From: Bacteriovorax sp. PP10
GTDB lineage: Bacteria; Bdellovibrionota; Bacteriovoracia; Bacteriovoracales; Bacteriovoracaceae
Assembly (NCBI RefSeq): GCF_035013165.1
Contig: NZ_JAYGJQ010000001.1
Coordinates: 1,054,001 to 1,118,000, forward strand
DNA: 64,000 nt
Direction: 5' to 3'
The position numbers were made by a program, and so were the translations under genes. This document shows, piece by piece, positions 43,553 through 53,169 of this stretch. Every line of letters begins with the position of its first letter. Within the stretch, counting starts at the first letter, position 1. The notes under the pieces were generated by a model, which was not told the DNA's origin, searched no databases, and saw nothing but the letters and a program-made list of their open reading frames with translations.

Positions 43553-44884
43553 ATGAAAAGATCCTTGATCATTATCAACATTGTTGCTCTCTTCCTTACA
43601 TCATGTGGATCTATAAGACCGCAGGCGGAGCGCATTCCTGCTGCAGACTCCACATGCCAGGAAATAATCAAAGCATTTTTTCAAGAAGAGAAAAGTGACT
43701 CACTGGAGGCAGACTTAAAGGCCTTCTTAAAAATTGATATGACTGATGAAGAGGCGAATGACTTCTTTAAAGAGTTTAGCGATTCAAAACTTTCAACTCT
43801 CGATGAAGATACACTCAGAGCAATTTTTCTTTATGGTAAAGAAGATGCCAGTGTCAGACGCGATCTGCTTAAAGAATTTCATCATCAACTATCCGGTAAG
43901 GATATCGATGAAAATGACAAAGTCTGGGAGAAGTTCGCTGCTCACAAAAGAAAGGTAGATGATAAAAAGCAAAAGATGATAGCTAAAGAAGAAAGTGCTG
44001 CCGGAAAAAAGGCCGCAAGTGAAAAAGGCCAAATCTTTGAAAAGCTTTATTATAGATGCAAAACTCAAATTCAGGGAAAACCAACACCGCTTGCATACAA
44101 GCAGGCCAAACACCTTACTTACGCTATTATGGCCGGAAGTTTTGGGTCTACAGTAATATCTTATTCGACTGTTCACAGAGATGAAGAGAAAAATAAAAAA
44201 TGGTTTAACGAACTATTCTTTTCGCTTGGTATCGAATTAATGTTTAATTATATCGGTGGCCGATTTGTTCTGACTAATCCTAATTTAAATCCATGGAAAG
44301 GAAAAATGCCAATGGCATTTTTAAGTAGTACTTTAAGCGATGTCGGAGTTTCTGGAGCATATGCTTTCTTTTTTAAACCTGATAACTCTGAACTTGAAAA
44401 GAAACTAAAAGAATTAGAGAAAGATCCTAAGGCGCAGCAAAAACTGCAAGAGTTACTTAAAATCGCTGAAGAAAATAACTTATATGAAAAGCATTTAAAA
44501 AAGACTCAGGACTTGTTTAAAGATAAGAGGACTGGGAAAAGTATGAACCCAGCTGACTTTGATCATGAAGTTACAATTGAAGATATCGACATCGAAGAAA
44601 GTCGTGAGCTTTTATTGGCCGCACTGACAGAACAAGAGTACCAAGAAAATTCAGGTATGATGCAAACAGGTCACCCGGCAGTTGATAGATTTACTTTTCA
44701 TCGAATTTTCAGCCTTATCAGTGTCCCCACGACTATTGGAATGACGATGTTAATGCACAATCAAATGTGTATGACAGAAGACCCTAAAAAAGGGTTCATG
44801 AAGGCCGTCGGTCTTTTTCTCGGTACATCTATGCTGATGGATACGATCTACTTTAATGGTAAAGAGGTGCTGATTAATCAGTAA
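43553..44884 (+). CDS. lipoprotein, unknown function
   Basis: A lipobox FLTSC (Cys18) follows a short signal peptide. The mature part of about 425 residues is helical and acidic in its first half (EEKSDSLEADLKAFL ... DDKKQKMIAKEES), with hydrophobic stretches that might be membrane segments (YAIMAGSFGSTVISYS, LFFSLGIELMFNYIGG, IFSLISVPTTIGMTMLMH). A coiled-coil stretch (ELEKKLKELEKDPKAQQKLQELLKI is part of it) lies near 280-310. No family recognised. Preceded by 208 bases without an obvious gene. Confidence 0.7.
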   Translation: MKRSLIIINIVALFLTSCGSIRPQAERIPAADSTCQEIIKAFFQEEKSDSLEADLKAFLKIDMTDEEANDFFKEFSDSKLSTLDEDTLRAIFLYGKEDASVRRDLLKEFHHQLSGKDIDENDKVWEKFAAHKRKVDDKKQKMIAKEESAAGKKAASEKGQIFEKLYYRCKTQIQGKPTPLAYKQAKHLTYAIMAGSFGSTVISYSTVHRDEEKNKKWFNELFFSLGIELMFNYIGGRFVLTNPNLNPWKGKMPMAFLSSTLSDVGVSGAYAFFFKPDNSELEKKLKELEKDPKAQQKLQELLKIAEENNLYEKHLKKTQDLFKDKRTGKSMNPADFDHEVTIEDIDIEESRELLLAALTEQEYQENSGMMQTGHPAVDRFTFHRIFSLISVPTTIGMTMLMHNQMCMTEDPKKGFMKAVGLFLGTSMLMDTIYFNGKEVLINQ

Positions 44885-44957
44885 GTTATTCTGTCTGTCA
44901 AAAAATTAGACATAGAGAATATTCATGATTTTTCACAAATTTCCCTATGAAATTCTA

Positions 44958-44987
44958 TTGCTGCAATAATAAGTCTTATTCTATAAA
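44958..44987 (+). promoter_or_regulatory. possible promoter of the trypsin-like gene
   Basis: TTGCTG, 18 bases, TATAAA, followed by AGGA and the ATG at 45002, giving a short leader with an RBS. Confidence 0.35.
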
Positions 44988-45001
44988 ATAGGACATTCTT
45001 A

Positions 45002-45886
45002 ATGTTTATCCGTCTCATCGCCATGGTTGCCTGCACTTTATTAACTCTCTCTGCAGAGGCAATTGTTAATGGCAAGGATGAAGCTGGAATGCCAGCAGTG
45101 GTTATGCTTGAAGGTGGGGGCGGAGTTTGCTCAGGCTCGATCGTCGGATTAAATCCACTCACTGTGATAACTGCAAAACATTGTGCTTATTATGGCGCGA
45201 TTCAATTAAAAGGCACAGCTCCGGCCAAAGTTGTCTTCGATAAATTTCCAACAAAAGTTTTTAATCCGGCCCGAGGTGATAGCCCAGGTGATATCGTTAT
45301 ATTGATTTATCCACAAGAGCTTTCAAAAGAATTTAATCTATCGAAAGAGGAGCTCTTCACGGTAGCGCCATTAAGTCTAAAGTTACATGATTCAGTTTCT
45401 TTTTGTGGTTATGGCTCAACAAATCTTGATGCAAAAAATATCACAGATAATAGAAAGAAGCGTTGTGGGCAAAATAATTTGATTATTGAAAGCGAGCAAT
45501 ACGTTTTTCAAGATAATTACAATCGTGTAGTTAACAGCAAGGACTTTACTGATTTATCACCAAGAGAACTTAGTGAATTTTTACAAACAACAACTCAATT
45601 CGTTCTTTCTCAATATGAAGTAGGGTCTCGGTTAGCTGTAGAATTAGTGAGTGATCCTAGCTTGTCAGTTCCAGCTGGTGGCGATTCTGGCGGGCCTTGG
45701 TTTGTTAAGAGTGAAGATAGCCGTCTTCATTTGATTGGAGTGCATTCTATTGTTTATCAATCACCAAAGATGTCTGCGATTGCAGCAGGATTTTCTTGGA
45801 AACTAGATCACCCTTGGGTAAAGCAACTTCTTCTTAAAGCAGCATTAGAAGGCGCAGATATAAATGGAATTGATGAGTTGAAATAA
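45002..45886 (+). CDS. secreted trypsin-like serine protease (S1)
   Basis: A signal peptide (ending SAEA) is followed directly by IVNGKDEAGMPAVV, the trypsin N-terminus. The catalytic triad is visible: His in VITAKHCAYY, Asp in SPGDIVILIY, Ser in PAGGDSGGPWF. The length (294) is a plain protease domain with no added domains. Expected to act outside the cell or in the prey. It faces a second trypsin, a papain-type and a subtilisin-type protease in the next 11 kb. Confidence 0.92.
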   Translation: MFIRLIAMVACTLLTLSAEAIVNGKDEAGMPAVVMLEGGGGVCSGSIVGLNPLTVITAKHCAYYGAIQLKGTAPAKVVFDKFPTKVFNPARGDSPGDIVILIYPQELSKEFNLSKEELFTVAPLSLKLHDSVSFCGYGSTNLDAKNITDNRKKRCGQNNLIIESEQYVFQDNYNRVVNSKDFTDLSPRELSEFLQTTTQFVLSQYEVGSRLAVELVSDPSLSVPAGGDSGGPWFVKSEDSRLHLIGVHSIVYQSPKMSAIAAGFSWKLDHPWVKQLLLKAALEGADINGIDELK

Positions 45887-45893
45887 GAAGAGA

Positions 45894-45914
45894 CCATCTG
45901 GGGTTAATAGATGG
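45894..45914. terminator. weak terminator-like hairpin
   Basis: CCATCT / AGATGG (6 bp) around a 9-base loop between convergent genes; no clean T run. Confidence 0.3.
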
Positions 45915-45943
45915 CCCGACATATATCTTTGTTCTTTTGAGTC

Positions 45944-46606
45944 TTAGTCTAGCGCATACTTTTTAGCAACTGATTGGATTTGGTTTTTCACAGTTGTAGT
46001 TAAGTCTAACATTAATAATACTCCTGCATTCTCACCATTAGCATCATTTCCAACTAACGAAATATTTCCGACACGATTCGTTCCAGTATAATACCTAGAC
46101 GTAATGATGGCAGTTATTGGCCCTAACGTTTTGATTGGAATAAAAATTCCAAAAATTTTAGGTCCTAGATAAAAGCTTATGTTTTGGAAAGATGTATTAG
46201 AGAAAGAAACGGCCGGTAAACGTCCACCGGCAACTCCAGGCAGAGCGCGTCCTCCAGGAAGAGCTAAGGTGTCGAGTTTCAGAAGACTTGTATCTAGAAT
46301 ATCCTTAGCAGAAATACTAATGGCGAGTAAGGTCCCGGATGATTCGAGATCAGGAGATAATTCCATATATGAGTTTGGATATTTAGGAATGTTATAACGA
46401 AGACCACCAGCTAGTTGAACTTTAGTTAATACCATTGATATGAGCATATTATCTTGAACGAGTGATATTCCTAAATTGCTTACTCCTGGAATCTTGATAT
46501 TGGATGCACTTGTACCACTACCACAGGATGTTGCTAGTAAACTAGCTCCTAAAATTGTTGAATAAATAAAAAAATTGCATCGTACTGATTTTAAAAAATG
46601 CCACAT
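45944..46606 (-). CDS. lipoprotein, unknown function
   Basis: The ATG at 46606 is chosen because AAGGAG lies 8 bases upstream and the signal peptide then ends at a lipobox LATSC. The mature protein (about 190 residues) is Gly/Leu-rich with many beta-prone segments (LVQDNMLISMVLTKVQLAGG, ALPGGRALPGVAGGRLPAV) and a SFQNISFYLGPKIFGIFIPI stretch. It could be a surface or prey-directed beta-protein. I do not recognise a family. Confidence 0.68.
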   Translation of the reverse strand: MWHFLKSVRCNFFIYSTILGASLLATSCGSGTSASNIKIPGVSNLGISLVQDNMLISMVLTKVQLAGGLRYNIPKYPNSYMELSPDLESSGTLLAISISAKDILDTSLLKLDTLALPGGRALPGVAGGRLPAVSFSNTSFQNISFYLGPKIFGIFIPIKTLGPITAIITSRYYTGTNRVGNISLVGNDANGENAGVLLMLDLTTTVKNQIQSVAKKYALD

Positions 46607-46874
46607 ACTGTAGTTCTCCTTTAAGAATAAAAAATCTGTCCATGAGGGATGAAAAGATATTTGCACTTAGGATGCCAACGAAATAATGGGTAAAATGCTG
46701 AATTGTGATTTTACTCAGGATCTTTTAGATCCCGAATAAATGAAAAGATATTTTTTTCTGGTCAGAAAGTTATCGACATTGTCCCTGACTATTACAAGAA
46801 CTTTTAAAATTTCATTATGAAATTATTTATTACTTGAGAGTCGTGAAGATGAGTTTGGTAAACGTATTTAAATA

Positions 46875-46900
46875 TGAGAGGTAGATTGGTCTACCTCTCA
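46875..46900 (-). terminator. strong hairpin terminator
   Basis: A perfect 11-bp stem TGAGAGGTAGA / TCTACCTCTCA with loop TTGG just after the minus-strand cysteine protease gene; the following T content is modest. Confidence 0.6.
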
Positions 46901-46916
46901 CAGAATTAAAAACAAT

Positions 46917-47759
46917 TTACTGTGCTTTACCTGAAGTCAGAAGGCTTCCAGAAGTTCCTCTCGAGGATTTCAAGATCATTTCTTTTTCTTCAGCATTGTA
47001 TTGATCTAAAAATTTTAAATTCTCACAAACTTCACAGTGCTTAACGATATACTCTTCAGGAATTGTTCCATAACCTTGATTTCCCCAAGTCGTTCCCCAC
47101 GAGTTTCTAAAAATAAAGCGCTTTAGATCTGAATCATAACCAACAAGAGTGATAACGTGTCCAGCACACTGAGAAAGCTCAGCTTCTGTAGGCATACGAT
47201 AATCACCATTTTTATCAACAGCAGAGTAGCACCACTTGATATTCATCACGACTGGCAATTTTTTCTGAAGGATGAATTCACCAATTTTTTCTCTCTCAAT
47301 TGAGATCGGTTTAATTGTGTAAGGAAGAGTTTTCATGTTTGCAGGCGGAGTTCCTGTAAAACAAGTGCTGTCTGGTTGATTGGTATTTATACATTGAGGC
47401 TCATTTAACTGAAACGGACTTTTGTCTGCGTAAGTCCATTCTGTTTCAAGAGCGCTACCATACTTGTAACCATCAACGGCCAGGAAACCTGCAAGTCCAT
47501 CAACATGAGCATAGAACTGTAGTGTGTTGTTGGTTAAAACGTTTTGCTTTGCTGACCAGTAATTATATTGCTCAGAAAGGTCGAGTGCCTGACCCGTTGT
47601 CTTTTTGATTAAGAATTCCATTAATGATGTAGCTGCAAAAACGCTACATGTATTTCTATCACCTTGATAGCGGATGGCCGACATATCAGAGCGCAAATCA
47701 ACAGACTTTGCCCAAGATTGAGAAGTAAGCACTGTAAGGATCATTAGAAATTTAAACAT
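46917..47759 (-). CDS. secreted papain-like cysteine protease (C1)
   Basis: A signal peptide (ending SWAKS) precedes the papain fold: VDLRSDMSAIRYQGDRNTCSVFAATS holds the active Cys with oxyanion Gln position close before it; the His is in GHVITLVGYDSDLKRF and the Asn in FRNSWGTTWGNQGYG. GGGGAAA precedes the ATG. The mature protein has no long propeptide. Predicted to be a secreted protease. Same strand as the following two exported protein genes (47858 and 48486) but a 98-base gap separates it from the nearest. Confidence 0.93.
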   Translation of the reverse strand: MFKFLMILTVLTSQSWAKSVDLRSDMSAIRYQGDRNTCSVFAATSLMEFLIKKTTGQALDLSEQYNYWSAKQNVLTNNTLQFYAHVDGLAGFLAVDGYKYGSALETEWTYADKSPFQLNEPQCINTNQPDSTCFTGTPPANMKTLPYTIKPISIEREKIGEFILQKKLPVVMNIKWCYSAVDKNGDYRMPTEAELSQCAGHVITLVGYDSDLKRFIFRNSWGTTWGNQGYGTIPEEYIVKHCEVCENLKFLDQYNAEEKEMILKSSRGTSGSLLTSGKAQ

Positions 47760-47857
47760 ACGTTTCCCCGGTTGAGTGGGGTGTTTATAGCAAGTCTAAA
47801 TAAAAGTGAGTAGCTTTAAAATTGGATGAAGGGAAATGTTAGTAAGTTTTATAGTCT

Positions 47858-48478
47858 TTATAACTGGTGAGAGAAGTATAAGATCTCACTGGGAAAAGCA
47901 TTGGGATGACTGCCAAACCCCTTGGATACACTTGTCGAATTGTAATTATACTTTCCGGCCTGAATAATTTGGGGACCTTCAACCTCTAGTTCTTCGCTTG
48001 ATTTTAAGCTCGGTCTTACGATCGCAATATGGCCTGGCTTAAATTCTTCTGGGCTAATGAAAGCAGCGACCACTAATTTACCGGCATTGGCATCAATCTG
48101 GGCCTGTTGCATATCTTGGAGCTTAATCCAGCCTTCCTTTTGAGCATTCTCTGAAAGAAGCCACTTGCTTTGAGCAGAGGCAAGGAATGTTTCAGGATGT
48201 TCTGGTGGGCGAAGGACGTAAACTCCCAATGTCATACTCACACTTGCTACGAATGCCGAACAATGAGAGTAGCGATCAGGACCTTGGTAGTCAGCGGGTT
48301 TATCAGAAGCACCGGTTTGCCAGTCTACGTGAATACCGTTTTTCCAAAGGGATTCAACATTCGTTTGATCGTAGAGTTTATCTAGTTTTGAAGCTTGTTC
48401 AGTGACGGGGCCACAGCAAGGTGATGCCCAGACATTAAACGAGATAACAAAGAATAGGAAGATTGAAGCGATTTTCAT
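47858..48478 (-). CDS. secreted NlpC/P60- or CHAP-like cysteine peptidase
   Basis: A signal peptide (ending NVWAS) is followed by a domain with the Cys in DRYSHCSAFVASVSM and the His in PGHIAIVRP, in the order used by NlpC/P60 and CHAP amidases that cut peptidoglycan peptides. The domain is small (about 185 residues). It follows the trypsin gene at 48486 by 7 bases on the same strand, so the two are probably made together. A third catalytic polar residue cannot be placed with confidence. Confidence 0.72.
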   Translation of the reverse strand: MKIASIFLFFVISFNVWASPCCGPVTEQASKLDKLYDQTNVESLWKNGIHVDWQTGASDKPADYQGPDRYSHCSAFVASVSMTLGVYVLRPPEHPETFLASAQSKWLLSENAQKEGWIKLQDMQQAQIDANAGKLVVAAFISPEEFKPGHIAIVRPSLKSSEELEVEGPQIIQAGKYNYNSTSVSKGFGSHPNAFPSEILYFSHQL

Positions 48479-48485
48479 AAGCTAA

Positions 48486-49610
48486 TTAATCCTTAACATC
48501 AGCTTGGCAGTTTGCCGAAACACTTTTTAGCGTAGCTCTTAAAGCATCCTGGTAGTTGCGAGCAAGGTCGGTCGTGCAATACTCTGCCGCAACTCCGATA
48601 GCTTTCTCAAGCTCCATAATGATGTTCTTATCGCAGACGTTATTCACAATTTGTTCTTTTACACTTTCTAGAAAAGCGATGTCGTTAGTTTTAGCATAGA
48701 CACAATAAGTATCAGGGTTCTCTACATTAGTAATGGCCTCTGAAGTTGCAAAGCTTTTAGTCACAATAGGCGCTAGTTTATTTTCACGTAGCGTTTTATT
48801 GATCCATTCAAGATAGGGTTGTAAGTAAGCTGCAATTGAATATGAACTACAATCTATGTCACCACCTTTTGTACTAACCATAGAATTAAAAACGCCTATC
48901 TGTATTCTTTCTCCATTTATATTCACCACCATTGGTCCGCCGGAATCACCAGAGCACATTCCACCAGTCAGCTGTTCTGCAAAAATAAAATGATTTTCAG
49001 TGTTGTACGGACTGTCAGTCGCTGTCAGAAGCTTTCCATTAAGTTTATTAGTAGGAGAGCCATTGGTGTAACTGTCTCGCGTGATATCTTTAAAATAGTC
49101 AGTTAGATCAATACTTGAATTCTCTGTATAAAGGCTATATCCGTAAGCTTCAAGTGGAAACGATTCATAGTTTGAAGGCAACGGACCATCATATAAAGCA
49201 ATCGGTTTATAAGTCGAATCAACTGGTCTCTCAAGCTCAAGAAGGGCCACATCACCGGCCTCATTAATATCATTGCCAAATTTCCATTTTGGATGCCTGA
49301 AAATATGACGAACTTTAATCTCCTTAGTGACGCTCGAGTTTGCCTGCGCAGTGACTACAGAAACAGGTTCCGACTTATTAAAACAATGGGCAGCAGTGAG
49401 TACTATGTTTGGAGCAATAAGACTTCCACTGCAATAACTACTATTAGAGCGGAGTAAGACAGCAAATTTTGCAGCAGGGTCATGGGCCTTGATGGCCGTT
49501 CCATTAATAAGATTTGCTGAAACGATTTTTGAATCTTGTTGTAGGGAAGAAGAATCACAACTTTGGATAAGAGGTAGTAAAGCAAAGATTGCCAATCCTA
49601 AATAGCGCAT
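48486..49610 (-). CDS. trypsin-like serine protease lipoprotein (S1) with C-terminal extension
   Basis: A lipobox LIQSC (Cys18) places it on the outer or inner membrane surface. The S1 domain has its triad in VLTAAHCFNKS (His), DVALLELERP (Asp) and GGMCSGDSGGPMVV (Ser). The domain begins at LINGTAIKAHDPA. An additional C-terminal region of about 100 residues contains four Cys and no recognised motif. GGAG lies 7 bases before the ATG. The downstream NlpC-like gene is likely co-transcribed. Confidence 0.9.
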   Translation of the reverse strand: MRYLGLAIFALLPLIQSCDSSSLQQDSKIVSANLINGTAIKAHDPAAKFAVLLRSNSSYCSGSLIAPNIVLTAAHCFNKSEPVSVVTAQANSSVTKEIKVRHIFRHPKWKFGNDINEAGDVALLELERPVDSTYKPIALYDGPLPSNYESFPLEAYGYSLYTENSSIDLTDYFKDITRDSYTNGSPTNKLNGKLLTATDSPYNTENHFIFAEQLTGGMCSGDSGGPMVVNINGERIQIGVFNSMVSTKGGDIDCSSYSIAAYLQPYLEWINKTLRENKLAPIVTKSFATSEAITNVENPDTYCVYAKTNDIAFLESVKEQIVNNVCDKNIIMELEKAIGVAAEYCTTDLARNYQDALRATLKSVSANCQADVKD

Positions 49611-49700
49611 TAGTATCTCCAGAAATTGTTTATCTCATCTTAGAGAGTAATGAGGCAAACAGGAGAGAATTCTATGGTTTTAGGTAAGAATTACACACTA

Positions 49701-50204
49701 CTACTCGAATCTTTTGGCCAAGGCGACGTGAGCGATTTCTTCTTCGGCAATATCTGAAAAGATTTTGGCAGTCTCTGGATCATTAACTTTCAAGAACTCA
49801 GCAAATTTTAAACCAGCAATACGACCTCTTTCTTCAGAGTCTGAGATATAAAGAGCAAAGTCTCTGGCCGTCTCGCATTTTGAAAATGATTGGTAGAGAC
49901 CAAGACTCACCGGCATTTCTGCAACATCTTGCTTGAGTTCAACAAGTCTATTTAAAAGCCAGCCTTCATGTTTTGCTTCTTCTTCAGCAATTCGCTTCCA
50001 TGTTTCAACTAACTCAGCAGGAACTTCATCAGCAAAGATTCTGGCAGCTTCTAAGAAAGCATAATAGGCCTGTCTTTCAGCAAAAGCGGCAATCCTAATA
50101 CGATCGACAAGACCTTCAAAGGTATTCATAGGCCTGGTCTTAATAGGCGTGCCTATATTGAAAGGAGACCAGTCAAAATTGTCTGCAGATAAAAACTTGC
50201 TCAT
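49701..50204 (-). CDS. ferritin-like di-iron protein, DUF455-type
   Basis: A four-helix ferritin-like protein with two E-x-x-x-H pairs: RIAEEEAKHEGWLLNRL and DIAEEEIAHVALAKRF, and an early helix ERQAYYAFLEAARIF. The LVELKQDVAEMPVSLGLY segment resembles the DUF455 family that joins tRNA-modifying MiaE-like and related enzymes. Probable di-iron oxygenase or unknown; it does not look like iron-storage ferritin. The start ATG at 50204 is favoured over the TTG at 50234; neither has an RBS. Confidence 0.8.
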   Translation of the reverse strand: MSKFLSADNFDWSPFNIGTPIKTRPMNTFEGLVDRIRIAAFAERQAYYAFLEAARIFADEVPAELVETWKRIAEEEAKHEGWLLNRLVELKQDVAEMPVSLGLYQSFSKCETARDFALYISDSEERGRIAGLKFAEFLKVNDPETAKIFSDIAEEEIAHVALAKRFE

Positions 50205-50312
50205 ATGATTCGTTTTATCATTTTGTATAAGCAAAGTGGATTAAATAAATCATTTAATATGAATAAAATAGCGCCGTATAAGCGATGTCTGTGAGTCAAA
50301 AAATTGAATGAA

Positions 50313-50340
50313 TTGACTCTCAAATATTAGTGTTTAGACT
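50313..50340 (+). promoter_or_regulatory. possible promoter close to a start codon, with dyad
   Basis: TTGACT, 16 bases, TAGACT, ending 6 bases before the ATG at 50347 with no RBS. A GAGTCAA / TTGACTC inverted repeat (50293 to 50319) covers the -35 box. Confidence 0.4.
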
Positions 50341-50346
50341 TTAAGA

Positions 50347-50889
50347 ATGAAAAAAATAATCTTACTTTTTGTCTCGCTTATAAGTCTTAACTCTTTTGCG
50401 ATGAGACCACCGGAATTTCCTAGTTTTATCCCGACTGATTCAGACTTAATTGAAAAGTCGAGTGACTTGGAAAATATCGATGAAATTCTCAATCAGGCAG
50501 AAGATAGTGCTTCGGTTGTAGGAAGAAAAATTCTTGAGACATCGAGACTGATGATTTCTAATCAGGAAATTGTTCTAGGAAGTTGCTGGGATTATATTGA
50601 TGCTGTTTATGAGCGAGCTGGGTATTCATCAAATCAAAGAGCGACAGTTTTTAAAAGTAAACTTGAAGGCCCTTATGTTCAGGAAAGTCGTATCGAAGGA
50701 GGAGATTGGTTGTACTTTATCAATCACTCGTATGGTGATGTTGAACACAGTGGAGTTTTTGTGGCGTGGACTAATCTAGCGAAGAAAGAAGCTTTGATTA
50801 TTAGTTATGCTGGCGGGAATCAAGCGAAGCCTGCAAGATATAAGACGTATGATTTGAGTAGTGTGTATAATATTATTCGACCGAAATAA
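50347..50889 (+). CDS. secreted NlpC/P60-like protein
   Basis: A signal peptide (ending LNSFAMR) and a domain of about 150 residues. The Cys lies in IVLGSCWDYIDAVYERAGY and the His in GDVEHSGVFVAW, which matches the NlpC/P60 nucleophile and base order; polar third residue uncertain. Probably a peptidoglycan peptidase or a related amidase. Stop is 5 bases from the convergent PaiB stop. The promoter sits directly at the start codon. Confidence 0.7.
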   Translation: MKKIILLFVSLISLNSFAMRPPEFPSFIPTDSDLIEKSSDLENIDEILNQAEDSASVVGRKILETSRLMISNQEIVLGSCWDYIDAVYERAGYSSNQRATVFKSKLEGPYVQESRIEGGDWLYFINHSYGDVEHSGVFVAWTNLAKKEALIISYAGGNQAKPARYKTYDLSSVYNIIRPK

Positions 50890-50894
50890 GAGGA

Positions 50895-51521
50895 CTATTT
50901 CATTTTCTCAGGCATTGTCAGCTTCATATACTTAAAGAGCTCCTGATCATTTTCTGACTGTCTTGTCGAAAACTCAGCAAGTACTTTTTGATAATCGGCC
51001 TTATCGCGATTCTGACTTAGTTTAAATTTCCCATCAATCTTCTTCACTTTAAATTTTAACCATACAATAGCATTAAACAGCTTCTGGTGAAAATCTTCTG
51101 GAAGTTCATACTTCCAGTCTGTCTGATTTTTAGTTTCAAAATTTGCTACCAAATTTTTCATCAGACGTTTTTGTTCATATAAGTCTTCTACGACTTCAGT
51201 TTCACAGTTTAAATGAACAGCAGTGTAGTTCCATGTTGGAACATTTAGTTTATTTTCATAATAAACTGGAGAGATATAAGCATGAGGGCCATTAAAGATT
51301 AATAGACAGTCGCTTGCTTGTTTTAAATTCTTCCATTGAGGATTATTTTTAGCTACGTGAGTCCATAAAGTGATTTCATCAGCATGCTCAATTAAGAAAG
51401 GATAGTGATTGGCATTGATCTCATTGTTGGCATTAGTGACGAGAGTTCCGAAAGAGTACTCTTCAATGAAAGAACTCATCAACTTTAAGTCTGTTGCTTC
51501 AAAATGGGCAGGTAGGTACAT
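50895..51521 (-). CDS. PaiB-family FMN-binding transcriptional regulator
   Basis: The whole protein aligns with the PaiB family: MYLPAHFEATDLKLMSSFI, GTLVTNANNEINANHYPF, LWTHVAKNNPQWKNLK, ISPVYYENKLNVPTWNYTAVHL. These are split-barrel FMN-binding proteins, named negative transcriptional regulators for Bacillus PaiB. Length 208 is normal. Role here unknown. Confidence 0.93.
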   Translation of the reverse strand: MYLPAHFEATDLKLMSSFIEEYSFGTLVTNANNEINANHYPFLIEHADEITLWTHVAKNNPQWKNLKQASDCLLIFNGPHAYISPVYYENKLNVPTWNYTAVHLNCETEVVEDLYEQKRLMKNLVANFETKNQTDWKYELPEDFHQKLFNAIVWLKFKVKKIDGKFKLSQNRDKADYQKVLAEFSTRQSENDQELFKYMKLTMPEKMK

Positions 51522-51553
51522 ACTAAAAAATTAGCATGGTGATTATTTGGAGT

Positions 51554-52933
51554 CTAATTAAATTCTACAGGATGTTTAATAACAAAAGTCGTAAAGAAGT
51601 CGTTGCTTAAATCATAATATAAATCGCCGCCATGATCTTTCATGATGGTGTGCGAAATCGATAATCCAAGACCCGTACCTTTTTCTTTTTCCTTAGTCGT
51701 AAAAAAAGGATGAAAGATTTTCTCAGCGATAACTTGTGGAATTTTCTCACCACCATTTGAAATATGAACATAGAAAAATTCATGATCTTGTTTGAAGTTA
51801 ATAGCAATCCATTTTTCACGCTCTTCTGTTTCTTTTGCAAGCGCGTCCGAAGCATTCTTTAAAAGATTAATTAACACCTGAGATATTTGAATCGAACGGC
51901 AACGAATCTGTAGAGGTGGAACCTCTTCAAGCTTTAACGTAATCCCTAGGTTCTCCAAATGTTCAGAGCAAAACTGGGTTGTTTCATCCAGGATGTCTTG
52001 AATATAAACGCTCTCCTTAGGAATGCGGTCTGATTGAGTCGCAAAATGCTTAAGGCCTTTAACAATTTTAGAAATTCTCTCTACTGAACGATAGATTTTT
52101 TGTGAGTATTTAATAACTTGCTCAACATCAAGTTTATCACTTGTGCCAAGACGACTTAGGACTTGGACACTGGCAGAAATAATTGTTAACGGGTTATTGA
52201 TTTCGTGAGCAATTCCCGTAGACATTTCCCCGAGAACCGCAAGTCTCGATGTATGAATCAGCTTAACTGTTTGATCCATAATAATATTTTTATTATCAAT
52301 TAATTCCTGATTCTTTCTTTCGAGTTCAATTTGATAAGTGAAAAGCTGGATAAGATCTTTTCTGTAAGAGCTAAACTGCTTTAACTGATAAAAGTAGTAC
52401 ATCAGGTAAAGGACGATGAGAGGAAGAAAGTTTAAATGCTCTGGAGAAAAATAATAATAAAGAATGATCCCAACTTGAGGAAGGAGAAGGACACTTTGAA
52501 ATGGAATAAATAAAATCGCAAAAAAAGAAAGAGAGACGATCGAAGCACCGATAAGTCCTGCGAGCAAAGTAGTGACGACAATAAAATGAGGTCCACTTAA
52601 TTTTAATTCGAAGGAAGCTAGTCCTAAAACAATGCCCAATCCAACGGCATTCAAAGTGATAAGAATAACAGCAGAGACCCATTCTTTTTGAGTCAGTGAT
52701 CCTTTATGCAGAATATTTCTATAGAGGAAAAATCTCAGGATGCTTACAACACATAAAAAAACTGACGCGATTTTTATATAAAACAAATACTCCTGACATC
52801 CATAGCCATAAAAAAATGAAAAGAGTGCGAAGCCAAGAAAGGCGTAAGTCGCGGGTTGTCCTTTTTTGACAACTTCAAGGCGAAGCAGGTTATTTAAGAG
52901 AAGATCTCTGTGAAGCATCTCAAAAGCATACAT
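51554..52933 (-). CDS. membrane sensor histidine kinase
   Basis: Five or six membrane segments occupy about residues 25-190. A coiled linker (about 195-225) leads to a HisKA box with His in GEMSTGIAHEINNPLTIISAS. The HATPase_c motifs are complete: N box LINLLKNASDALAKE, the ISNGGEKIP region, and GTGLGLSISHTIMKDHGG. Phosphorylates an unidentified response regulator; none lies next to it in the window. Length 459 fits a 5-6 TM kinase. 7TM- or MASE-like sensor not identified. Confidence 0.93.
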   Translation of the reverse strand: MYAFEMLHRDLLLNNLLRLEVVKKGQPATYAFLGFALFSFFYGYGCQEYLFYIKIASVFLCVVSILRFFLYRNILHKGSLTQKEWVSAVILITLNAVGLGIVLGLASFELKLSGPHFIVVTTLLAGLIGASIVSLSFFAILFIPFQSVLLLPQVGIILYYYFSPEHLNFLPLIVLYLMYYFYQLKQFSSYRKDLIQLFTYQIELERKNQELIDNKNIIMDQTVKLIHTSRLAVLGEMSTGIAHEINNPLTIISASVQVLSRLGTSDKLDVEQVIKYSQKIYRSVERISKIVKGLKHFATQSDRIPKESVYIQDILDETTQFCSEHLENLGITLKLEEVPPLQIRCRSIQISQVLINLLKNASDALAKETEEREKWIAINFKQDHEFFYVHISNGGEKIPQVIAEKIFHPFFTTKEKEKGTGLGLSISHTIMKDHGGDLYYDLSNDFFTTFVIKHPVEFN

Positions 52934-53169
52934 GGAACTTTCTTATCGACCAAGTAAGTTGTGGGCCGAAAACCTCAAGTTTACCTTGTTTTTTTGATTG
53001 GTGATTTTAAGAAATCGCAACATTGTTTAGCTAAGTAGATTTAAACACAAGATTAAAAAATAAAAGAGCTTGTTTTGTTATTGATTTTAATAAAAACTAA
53101 AGGTTACTACTATCGAAAGTTTAGTATGATGCCCTGACCGTCATCGTGTTTGAGTTTTTAGGGATCAAA

